13,909 bases of DNA from DASPHG01 sp963849605 (lineage in GTDB: Bacteria; Actinomycetota; Thermoleophilia; Solirubrobacterales; Thermoleophilaceae). The notes below the pieces were generated by a model. It ran no database searches. It was not told the origin of the DNA and saw only the letters and a program-made list of their open reading frames with translations. The DNA lies in contig CAWKHX010000013.1 in the NCBI GenBank assembly GCA_963849605.1, positions 1 through 13,909 of the forward strand, in the 5' to 3' direction. Positions 5,536 through 13,894 of the stretch are shown one piece after another; the first letter of the stretch is position 1; every line of letters begins with the position of its first letter. A program made the translations under genes and the position numbers.

Positions 5536-8500
5536 CTACTTCTCGACCTTGAATGCCCCGCGCATCCACGGGTGGATGCGGCAGAAGTACGCGTAGCGGC
5601 CGGCTCTGAGCTTCTTCGGGGTCTCGGAGACGGGTGACATCTGGCCCTTGTCGATCGGGTCATAGCCCATCGTGCCGGAGTCCCAGCGGCCGTCGGCCAG
5701 CGGATAGTTCGCGACGTACTTGCCGTTGCAGGGCCACTCGCAGGTGGTGATCGTGTGACGGATCGACGCCGCCTGGTCGGCGTTGTAGAAGGTGAGCGTC
5801 TCGCCGCGTTTGATGACGGGCATCTCCGGCTTCGACGCGGCGCGGTCGCCCGGCATGTAGACGAAGTTCGCGATCGTCACGCGGTTCGTCTTCACCTCGC
5901 CCCACTTCGTGTCATCAGCGTGCTCGCACGGCTCCTGCCCCCAGCGCTTCCCGCAGTAGTGGTCGGGGCGCGAGCCGCTCCACGGCCGGTTCATCACGCC
6001 GTCGACCGGGTTCCAGTCGTCGGTGTTGATCAGCTTCGGCTTGCACCCCTCCCACGGCTCCTGCTCGGTGTCGATGTACATGCCCAGGTGGGTCATCACC
6101 GCGTACCAGGCGTGATGCTTGTTCTCGTAGGTGCCTGAGATCCGGATCCGGTCGCCCTTGTGGAGCGGCGCCCGCCAGCCGGGATGGCTCACCTCCATCT
6201 GGTAGTCCTCGGACAGCGGCGCGTTGCGGAAGCGCGCGTCGGCGTTCAGGAGCAGGGTTCCGCCGTAGCCGCGCCCGTCGTTGGGGCACGGGTTCTCCTC
6301 GCTTCCGTAGTTCTCGGTCACGAGCCGCAGGCCGCCGGGGTGCAGGTGGCCGCCCACTCCGATGAGGACGCCGTCCTCGGGCGCGGTCCACTCGACGTAC
6401 TTCTCCTTCTTGTTCTCGATCTCGTCGCGCGGGCTCCCGTAGGTCTGGCGGCCGTTCCCCTCCGTCGCGTACTCGAACCTGCCGTCGCCCTTCGGGTCGC
6501 GGGGCACGTCGAAGGTGCGGCCGAAGAGCGCTCCCTCGACGTCGCGATGCGGCCTGCCCGTCTTCTCCTCCAGCTGCTGCGCGGTGCCGTGGCGGAAGGC
6601 GACGTCGAGGACGATGTAGACGTTGATCGGCTGCGCGGTCTTGTTGTGGAGCATGTACACCACCGGCTGCGGCTTGCCGGCCGGGATGTACTGGCCGTAG
6701 ACGGGCCCCTTCGGCCCCTCCGCCTTCGTGCGCGGACGGAAGTCGGCGATCGTCTCCTCGTCGCCGTTGCCGAAGATCCACTCCGCGTTGCCGCCGAAGT
6801 AGGTGTCGCCCTTGTTGTTGGAGCCCGGCTCGCCCTCGAACCAGTGCGCGTGGTGGATGTGCGCCTCCTGGTGCATGGGCTCCGAGAGGTCGCCCACGCG
6901 GCGCATGCTCGGATTGATCGCCAGCAGGAAGCCGTTGCGGACGGGCAGCTCGAGGTCCGCCCTGTTCAGGTCCTGCCCGGGCGGAACCGTGTAGGGGCCG
7001 AAGTAGTAGGTCTGCTCCTCCGTCGTGCCGGCGGCCTTCGGGACGAAGCGGTCACCGCGGCGCGCCATGCCCTTGACCAGGCCCCCTCCCCTACCGGGCT
7101 TGTGGTCGTGCGAGCCGCTGTGCCCATCCTCTGAGTGCTTCTCGCCCTTCTTGTGCTCCTCGGGCTTGCCGTGGCCGTCGCGCGGGTAGTCGCGGCCGTC
7201 CTGGCGTCGCTCGCGCGGAGTCTCCCTGTCCTCGCGGCCATTCCCCTCGGGCCGCGCGTCGGCGTCATCCGCACCGGGCTCATGGCCGCCGCCCGCGAAG
7301 CCGCTGCCCGCTTCCTTGCGCGGCCGGTAGGCCACGATCCAGCCGGTCCCGCCCTCGATGCCGACGGCCGCGAAGACGGACCCGCCGGCGATGGCGGTCC
7401 CCGCCCAGGTGGGCGAGCCGATCGGAATCCGCGCAAGCACGGCGCCCGTGTCGGCGTCGCGCGCAGTCAGGTGGCCGTTCATGTCCGTCGTGTAGACGAC
7501 GCCGTTCGAGACCGAGACCGGGTTGAAGCGGGCCGGTCCGCCGTCGGCCGAGATCCAGTTGTGAGAGCCGCCGCGGTCGAGCGCCCAGATCTCGCCCCCG
7601 ACCGTGTCGGGGCCGTAGACGCGATCGCCGTCCCAGGCGGTGGAGCCGATGATGCCGCCGACCTGCGCGCCGGGGCCGGTCACGGTGGACCAGACCGGCT
7701 TCATCGTGTTGCGGTCGAGCGCCCAGTAGGTGCCCGACTTCTGGCCCTCGCCGACGAGCCTCTGCCCGTCCTCGCCCTCGATCAGGTTGGGCGACGCGCC
7801 GAAGTCGTAGTCGGGCCCCTCGGCCACGTTCTCGGTGCCGTTCCACACGTCGTCCGGCGTCGCCTGGAAGTGCTTCAGCATCCTCCCGCTGCGCGCGTCG
7901 AGCATCACCATCGCATCCGTCGTCTTCGCCGCCGGGGCGTGGTAGGCGTTGCCGGTGCCGACGTACAGGCGGCCCGTCTTCGTGTCGATCGCGGGCGTGT
8001 TCCACACCGATCCGCCGTCGTGCTTCTTCGGCACCATGAACGTCTTCCAGCGGCGCTTCCCGGTCCGCGCGTCGAGCGCGACGACGGCGCCGCGGACATT
8101 CACCTTCGGGATCGCCGGTCTCGCCGAAGAGCGCCGAGATGCCGATGTAGGCGGTGCCGTTCCAGACCACCGGCGCGCCGTAGGTGTCGGAGTCCTTCTG
8201 ACGGTCGAGCTGGCCTTCCAGAGGCGCTTGCCGGTCGTCGAGGTCGAGTGCCGCCATCCACGGCTTGTGCGGCTTGGCCACCGGCACGAACACGCGCCCG
8301 CCGCTCACGGCGACCGAGTTGTTGATCGGCTCCTCGCCGAGCTTCCGCTGCCAGCGCAGCTTCCCGGTGGCACCGTCGAGCGCGTAGACGCGGCCGGTGT
8401 TCGAACCCACCACGACCATGCCGCCCGCGACCACGGGGGTTCCGGTGAAGTCGCCGTCGCGCGAGTAGAAGCTCCACGCGGGCCCGAGCAGCGGAACCTC

Positions 8501-9058
8501 GTCCTTCGCCGGGCCTGTCTTCCCGCCATCACGCGTGTTGGAGAGGTCCTTGCCGTAGAACGGCCACCGGCCCTTGCCCAGCGGCTCCGGATCCGCCTGC
8601 GGCCAGAGGTCCATCGGATCCGGGGCGGCGTTGATCGCGCCGAACGGCGTATTCGACCCGTCGATGGTCACGTCGCCGCCACCCGGGGCCCCCGGCCCGC
8701 CGCCGCCCGCAGCCGAGACCTGCACCACGCCGCGCATCCACGAGTGCAGCGAGCAGTGGAACGGATACGGGCCCTCGGGAAGCTTCTCGACGCCCTCGAC
8801 CGGCGCCTTCTCGCCTCCCGGGATCACCTTGCTCTTGAACTTCCCGTCGTCCGAGGCGATGTCGTGCTTCCCGAGCTGGTCGAGGTTGTTGAAGATGAGC
8901 TTGTCGCCCTTGCCCATCGGCACGACGGGTGTCAGGTAGTTCATCGCGGCGGCGTAGGCCTGCTGCTCCGCGGCCTGTGCGGCCGATGGCAGCGCAGCCG
9001 CCCCCACCAGCGCGCACGCGCTCAGGATCCACCCGCAAGATCGACGCCCCCGCATCAT
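5536..9058 (-). CDS. Secreted multidomain copper/quinoprotein: cupredoxin, PQQ-type propeller, His-rich linker, SURNod19/PHM-like domain, cupredoxin (frameshifted)
   Basis: Read through its breaks this is one exported protein of about 1,170 residues. ATG 9058 follows AAGGG and opens a signal peptide (RR near the start, hydrophobic core, PSAAQA). Cupredoxin 1 spans about residues 39-112, with likely type-1 copper ligands His65, Cys102, His105 and Met108 (FHCSLHSWMRG). A PQQ-like propeller follows, with repeats such as VYALDGATGKLRW, LYVGTGNAYHAP, PDYDFGASPNL and GQKSGTYWALDR, closest in style to polyvinyl-alcohol dehydrogenases. Then come a His/Asp/Glu/Lys/Arg-rich linker and a domain with HIHHAHW (about 6839-6869), GHLHPGG (about 6330-6356) and THLGMYI (about 6069-6099), which resembles SURNod19 or PHM/DBH copper proteins. 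Cupredoxin 2 ends the protein with Cys, His and Met in YFCRIHPWMRG. A frameshift near 8104-8112 splits it into two overlapping frames; an extra G and a missing C near 8250 and 8215 shift and restore TGKRLWKA. Expected location is outside the membrane. Domain content is well supported; the reaction is unknown. Confidence 0.8.
7072..7292 (-). other. Charged, His-rich interdomain linker in the quinoprotein
   Basis: About 70 residues here are almost only Gly, His, Asp, Glu, Lys, Arg and Pro, for example KPEEHKKGEKHSEDGHSGSHDHKPGRGGG. The stretch separates the propeller from the histidine-motif domain. It is probably disordered, and its many His and acidic residues could bind copper or another metal loosely. 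The frame stays open on both sides, so it is genuine coding sequence and not a shift artefact. Confidence 0.6.
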
Positions 9059-9090
9059 CTAGACCCTTGAAGTGCCCGCTCAGGCACGCC

Positions 9091-9110
9091 TCAAACAGGG
9101 AAGTGTTTGA
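9091..9110. promoter_or_regulatory. 20-bp perfect inverted repeat in a divergent promoter
   Basis: TCAAACA at 9091-9097 and TGTTTGA at 9104-9110 are exact inverted copies around GGGAAG. The repeat lies in the 92-bp gap between the quinoprotein start (9058, minus) and the membrane protein start (9151, plus), where one dimeric regulator could control both. AT-rich arms in such GC-rich DNA stand out. It does not match the FNR/CRP consensus and lacks the G/C tracts of a CsoR site. No regulator gene is adjacent. Confidence 0.55.
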
Positions 9111-9150
9111 TGACCGGGTTGCCGGGCAGCGAAATGGGGTGACGGGCAGC

Positions 9151-10231
9151 ATGGGAGGAAAGGGGCGAACAACCAGGGTCAGTGCCACGGCGCAGTGGCC
9201 CCTGCTCGTGCTCTGCATCCTGGGCGCGCTGGCGGGACGGCGGGCGTCTACTGGGACCTCGGCTGGCACTACGACCGCGGCCGCGACACCGTGCTGTCGG
9301 CGCCGCACCTGCTGATCGGGCTCGGCTCGATGGTCCTCGGGCTGGCCGTCGCCCTCTGGTCGCTCCTGGTCCACAGGCGCGCCAAGGCCGGCGGCGAGGT
9401 CGTGCTTCCGCTTCGGGACCACGCCGGCATCACCTACTCGCCGCTCCTGCTGGTCGCCCTGATCGCGGCGATGGTTCCGCCGGTCGCCCTGTCGATCGAC
9501 GAGGTCTGGCACCAGCTCTTCGGCCTCGACACGTCCCTGTGGAGCCCGACACACCTGCTCGCGATCATCGCGGGGCCGGTCGCGATGATCGCCGTGTCGG
9601 CGCTCGTCGTCTGGGAGATGAACCAGACCGATCCAGAGCGGTCCCGGCCCGAGCTCCGGCCGCTTCGCGGCGTCGGTCTTCCGGGCGTCCTCGCCGTGGC
9701 GACGTTCGCGGCGGTCGCGGTGACCCTGCTCCTGCCCTGGGCCGAGTACGACTTCGACCTGCCGCAGTGGGACCTCGCGCTCGCGCCGCCGCTGCTCGTG
9801 GCGATGCTGGCGTTCCCCACCTTCCTCGCGGTCGAGGCGGTCGGCCGCCGGTGGACCGCCACGCTCGTGCTCGCGTCCGTCGCGATTCTCCGGCTTCTGA
9901 TCACGGCGTTCGTCCTGGCGGCTGACCAGACGGCACCCGACATCGTGGTGCCGGTGCTCGCCGGCGCGGCGCTCGACCTCATCGTGATCGCAGGGGCGGG
10001 AGCGCTTCGCGGGCGCACGCTTGCAGTCGCGCTGGTCGCCTTCCCGATCGCGGTGATCGGATCAGAGGCTGCGCGCCTCATGGCGCTCGGACAGGAGAAG
10101 TGGCTCGAGGGACTTTTCCCGTTCGGAGGGGGCGCCGCGCTGGCGGCGGGCGTCGCGGCCGGGTACCTCGGCACGGCCGCCGGGCGGTGGATGCGTCCGG
10201 CCTCGGACCCGAGACCCAGGAGCGCGAGGGC
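9151..10231 (+). CDS. Polytopic membrane protein with duplicated W-H / G-x-D-T / P-x-H-L-L motif (frameshifted)
   Basis: From ATG 9151 the frame gives a first helix (AQWPLLVLCILGALAG). One missing base near 9236 then shifts to the frame that continues GVYWDLGWHYDRGRDT and stays open for hundreds of codons. About eight or nine hydrophobic segments follow. The pattern D-x-x-W-H-x3-G-x-D-T-x-L ... P-(x)-H-L-L occurs twice: first at about 9248-9320 (WDLGWHYDRGRDTVLSAPHLL) and again at about 9496-9570 (IDEVWHQLFGLDTSLWSPTHLL). This suggests internal duplication, with paired His suited to metal or haem binding in the membrane. I have no named family for it. It is transcribed divergently from the quinoprotein. 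The 3' boundary is uncertain: no stop occurs near 10231, and a missing base near 10205 would carry the protein straight into the next reading frame, so it may be fused to the following domain. Confidence 0.65.
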
Positions 10232-10955
10232 GTGCGGGCGACGCGCGTCCTGCCCGGCGCCCGCACCGGTGTGTCGGCCGCCCTGCTCTGCGCACTGGTT
10301 CTCGCGCCCAGCCAGGCCGGAGCCATCGGAACCGCGCCGACGACGGAGCACGAGAAGGTCATGGTCCCGGCCCAGATGGAGTCGTGCCCGGCGAACCTCG
10401 CGCCGGAGAGCGCGTGACGGTGCGCGTCACCGGGTTCGAGGATGCCCGCCTCGTCAGCCCGAAGGCGCCGACCGGCGAGGAGGTCAAGCGAACCGGCTCG
10501 CCGGCGCCGTTCCTGGAGAACAGCGGCGAGAACCGCAGCTGACCGCTTATTACGGCGGCACGTGGGTTCGCGAGCCGCTCCATCGGATCCGACCGGGCGT
10601 GTTCGAGGCGAAGGTCACCTTCCCTCACGACGGGCACTGGCGGATGGGGCCGTTCTTCTACCTGGGCGACTTCCGCTGGACCGAGCGCGTCTCGTTCGAC
10701 GTCGCCGAGCCGGGCGCCGCGCCGAGCGGACTCGCCGCGCGCCGCTTCCCGCTCGAACTGGCGGCGGAGGGGGACCCCGTCGACGCCCCCACGTGGCTCA
10801 AGCCGATCGGCTTCGCCCTGCTCGGCGCGCTCTTCCTGGCCGCGATCTGGCTGGTCGTCGTGCAGCTGCGGATCGTGCGCCAGGGCGGGATCGTCTCGGC
10901 GCGCCCCGCGCGCCTAGTCTACGCCACGCCCTGCAGCAGCGCGCCCGCGGCGTAG
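10232..10955 (+). CDS. Exported, membrane-anchored protein with YtkA/FixH-like domain (frameshifted)
   Basis: GTG 10232 follows AGGAG by nine bases and opens a probable signal peptide or first helix (basic start, then VSAALLCALVLAPSQAGA). The mature part starts near GTAPTTEHEKVMVPAQMESC. Missing bases near 10402 (LAP to GERVTVRV) and near 10541 (ENSGENR to QLTAYYGG) break the frame, but the protein reads continuously once they are allowed for. The core IRPGVFEAKVTFPHDGHWRM, ending in FDVAEP, has the beta-sandwich look of YtkA/FixH-like domains. A C-terminal helix (PIGFALLGALFLAAIWLVVVQ) anchors it with a short basic tail. The TAG at 10953-10955 lies past the stop of the convergent transporter, giving a 37-bp tail-to-tail overlap. 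The layout fits an extracytoplasmic partner of the preceding membrane protein, perhaps in metal handling or delivery. Function is inferred, and a single fused gene with the preceding one is a real alternative. Confidence 0.55.
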
Positions 10956-11693
10956 GCGAGGACCGCGGCCAGCCCGCCGACCACGAGCGTCTCGAGCGCC
11001 GACCGCCACCACGACTGGTCGACGAAGCGCGACTTCATGCCGCCGACGACGAGGAACGCGACTGCCGTGAGCACCGCGCTCCAGGCGAACGGATTGGCCA
11101 CGTCTGACGGGCGCCGCGACGTTGTAGACGAACACGAGCAGCGGCAGGAAGCCCACCGCCAGGAAGGCGACGAGCGTGGCCGTCGCCGCCCGGAACTCGT
11201 TCGGCTCCGTGGAGCCGTAGCCCAGCTCCTCGCTCATCATCGTCTCGGTCCAGAGATCGTGGTCCGACGTGATCACGTCCACGACCCGGTCGAGATCTTC
11301 TCCCTCGAAGCCCTTGGCCGCGAAGATCTGGCGCACCTCCTCGCGCTCGCCCTCGGGCACGAGCCTGATGTGCAGCTGCTCCTCCCGGCGCGCGCGCTCG
11401 CGCTGCTGGCGCTGCGCGCGCGAGCCCAGGAAGTTGCTCACCCCCATGCTGAATCCGTCGGCCACCAGGTTGGCGCCGCCGAGGATGATCACCACGGTCT
11501 CGTCCAGGTCCGCGCCGGCCACCCCGGCGACCACCGCGAACGTGGTGACCGCGCCGTCGATCGCGCCATAGATGAAGTCGCTCAGGTAGCTCGGCGGCGG
11601 CGTCTCGGCGAGCCGCGCCTGCACGGCGTGCGGTGTGTGGTCCTCCTCGAGCGAGGGCGCGGTGCGGCGGCGCTCGCGCCAGGTCCGGAACAT
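10919..11693 (-). CDS. VIT1/CCC1-family iron/manganese transporter (one frameshift)
   Basis: A membrane transporter of about 257 residues. Helix 1 contains the signature DFIYGAIDGAVTTFAVVAG (about residues 39-57), followed by GGANLVADGFSMGVSNFLGS in helix 2. Next is an acidic, charged segment (RREEQLHIRLVPEGEREEV through LWTETMMSEELGYG) corresponding to the cytosolic metal-binding helices of this family, then three further helices. Relatives move Fe(II) or Mn(II) out of the cytosol. An extra C in a CCC run near 11107 breaks the frame after YNVAAP; the last two helices (PFAWSAVLTAVAFLVVGG and LETLVVGGLAAVLAYAAG) continue in another frame to TAG at 10921-10919. Its ATG at 11693-11691 shares a base with the TGA of copA (TGATG), so translation is probably coupled to the copper ATPase and expression placed under copA control. 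That pairing suggests export of a second metal under copper stress, which is inference. Confidence 0.85.
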
Positions 11694-13854
11694 CAGCGCG
11701 GATCGAGCTCCGAGCGGCTGGCTCGGAAACGGCGCAGCCGGAGGGAGTTGCCAACCACGGACACGCTGGAGAGCGCCATCGCCGCGCCGGCGATGATCGG
11801 GTTCAGGAGACCGGCGGCCGCCAGCGGGATCGCGGCGACGTTGTAGCCGAACGCCCACCCGAGGTTCTGCTTGATCACGCGGAGCGTGCTGCGCGACAGC
11901 CGGATCGCATCCGCTGCCGCGCGCAGGTCCCCGGACACCAGCGTCAGGTCGGACGCCTCGATCGCGACGTCGGTGCCCGTCCCGATCGACAGCCCGAGGT
12001 CGGCCTGCGCGAGCGCCGGCGCGTCGTTCACGCCGTCGCCCACCATTGCCACCACGCGGCCGTCGGCCTGAAGGCGCTTCACCACCTCGACCTTGTCCGC
12101 CGGGAGGACCTCGGCGATCACCTCGTCGATTCCAGTCTCCACCGCCACCGCATGTGCCGTCTCCTCGTTGTCGCCGGTCAGCAGCACCGGCCGCAGCCCC
12201 AGCGCCCGCAGCTCGCGCACCGCCTCACGGCTTGTCGGCTTGACCGTATCGGCCACCACGAGGATCGCGCGCGCCGCGCCGTCCCAGCCGGCGGCGACCG
12301 CCGTGCGGCCGCGTGCCTGCGCCGCGGAGCGCGCCTGCTCGAGCTCCGGCGGCAGTCCGAGGCCGCGCCTCGGCGAGGAGCGCGGGCCGCCCGGCCACCA
12401 CCCGGGTGCCGTCGACCGTTGCCTCGATGCCGAGCCCCTCGCGGTTGGCGAACTCCTCCACCGCGAGCAGCCCGCCGTTCTCGACGGCGGCCGCGGCGGC
12501 GATCGCCGCCGCGATCGGGTGCTCGGAGGCGGCCTCCGCGGCACCCACCAGCCGCAGCGCGTCGCGGCGGTCGGTGCCGTGCGCGACGTGCACCTCGACC
12601 AGCGCCATCTTCCCGGTGGTCACTGTGCCCGTCTTGTCGAGCACGACGGTGTCCACGCGCCGCGTCGATTCGAGGATCTCCGGCCCCTTGATGAGCAGCC
12701 CGGCCTGCGCGCCTCTGCCCGTTCCCACCATCAGCGCCGTCGGCGTCGCCAGGCCGAGCGCGCACGGGCACGCGATGATCAGCACGGCCACGGCCGCCGT
12801 GAACGCGGACGCCGTGTCCTCGCCGGCGGCGATCCACGCGACGAGCGTGCCCACCGCGATCGCGATCACGATCGGCACGAAGACGGCGGAGACACGATCG
12901 GCCAGCCGCTGCACCTGCGCCTTGCCGGACTGAGCCTCTGTCACGAGCCGCGCCATCTGGGCGAGCGCGGTGTCGGCGCCCACCTTCGTTGCCCGCACCA
13001 CAAGGCGGCCGCCCGCATTGATCGTGGCCCCGGCCACCTGCGACGCCCGGACCGACCTCGACCGGGACCGACTCGCCGGTCAGCATCGACATGTCGACGG
13101 CCGAGCGGCCGTCCTCGACCTCGCCGTCGGTCGCGATCTTCTCGCCCGGGCGCGCGACGAACGCCATCCGAGCCGAAGGTCCTCGATCGGGATGCGACGC
13201 TCGCGAACCATCGGCGTCGAGCACCGCGACGTCCTTCGCCCCCATCTCGAGCAGCGCCTCGATCGCGGCCCCGGCGCGGCGCTTCGCGCGCGCCTCGAAG
13301 AACCGGCCGAGGAGGATGAAGGTGGTCACGACCGAGGCGACCTCGAAGTAGACCTCGTCCCCCGAGTCGCCCAGGAGCAGCACGTACACAGACCAGAGCC
13401 AGGCGGCGAGCGTGCCGAGGCTGACGAGCGTGTCCATCGTCGCGGCTCCGTGACGCAGGTTCACCCACGCCGCGCGGTGGAAGGGCCATCCGCCCCAGAG
13501 CACGACCGGCGTGGCGAGGAGGAGAGCAATCCACTCCCAGGACTCGAACTGGAGCGCCATGATCATCGACACCGCGAGCACCGGCGCGGCCAGCAGCGCA
13601 CTTACGACCACCCGCGTGCGCAGCTCCCGCGATTCGTCAGCCGGCAGCGCCGCCTCGTAGCCGGCGGACGCGACCGCCGCGGTCAGGTCGCGCGGATCAA
13701 CCGCGCCGGCGTCGTAGTCCACCGTCGCCCTCTCGGTGGCGAAGTTCACCGTCGCCTCCACGCCGTCGAGCTTGTTCAGCGTCCGTTCGACGCGCGCGGC
13801 GCACGACGCGCAGGTCATGCCGCTGATCGGCAGTTCGAGATGTTCCGTGGCCAT
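11693..13854 (-). CDS. copA: Copper-translocating P1B-type ATPase CopA (several frameshifts)
   Basis: A Cu(I)-exporting ATPase of about 720 residues. An N-terminal HMA domain carries GMTCASC (Cys15, Cys18). It is followed by paired helices, the actuator segment with MLTGES, the ion-site helix with CPCALGLATP, the phosphorylation motif DKTGT, SEHP of the nucleotide domain, LLTGDNEETAHAVA, and GDGVNDAPALAQAD. The last helices contain FGYNVAAIPLAAAG and MALSSVSVVGNSLRL. CPC together with these YN and M-SS signatures marks the Cu(I) subgroup. The frame breaks near 13204 and is restored near 13166 (hiding ERRIPIEDLRLG), and breaks again near 13045 (before VAGATINAGG) and near 12368 (before LGLPPELEQA). 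Every core motif survives, so consensus error is the likelier cause. ATG 13854 lies six bases after TATACT with no room for a ribosome binding site, so copA is probably leaderless. Its TGA overlaps the transporter ATG. Confidence 0.92.
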
Positions 13855-13860
13855 GGCTTG

Positions 13861-13883
13861 AGTATACCCCCCTAGGGTATGCT
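13861..13883. promoter_or_regulatory. CsoR-type copper operator overlapping two divergent -10 boxes
   Basis: ATACCC at 13864-13869 and GGGTAT at 13875-13880 form an inverted repeat around CCCTA, the C-tract/G-tract layout known for CsoR/RcnR-family operators. TATACT on the minus strand (13866-13861) serves as the copA -10, six bases before its ATG. TATGCT on the plus strand (13878-13883) can be the -10 of the divergent gene. Both boxes are inside or touch the operator, so one bound repressor would block both directions until Cu(I) releases it. The regulator identity follows from site type and copA context. Confidence 0.7.
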
Positions 13884-13894
13884 AGCGTGTGTAC

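Noticed and set aside
5519..5538. GC-rich inverted repeat between two convergent genes, as a terminator
   Set aside because: Arms are only 4-5 bp of simple GC alternation, with no T tract on either strand.
7072..7292. Acidic/His-rich stretch as a frameshift artefact
   Set aside because: The frame is open and recognisable domains lie in the same frame on both sides, so it is a genuine linker.
9151..10955. Possible PmoA/PmoB/PmoC-like copper membrane monooxygenase subunits
   Set aside because: The exported protein has HEK near its mature start and beta-rich periplasmic segments, which recalled PmoB, but the rest does not match PmoB, and the membrane protein lacks recognisable PmoA/PmoC motifs. 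A YtkA/FixH-like domain fits better.
12093..13319. Plus-strand frames opposite copA
   Set aside because: CopA motifs on the minus strand account for this DNA completely.
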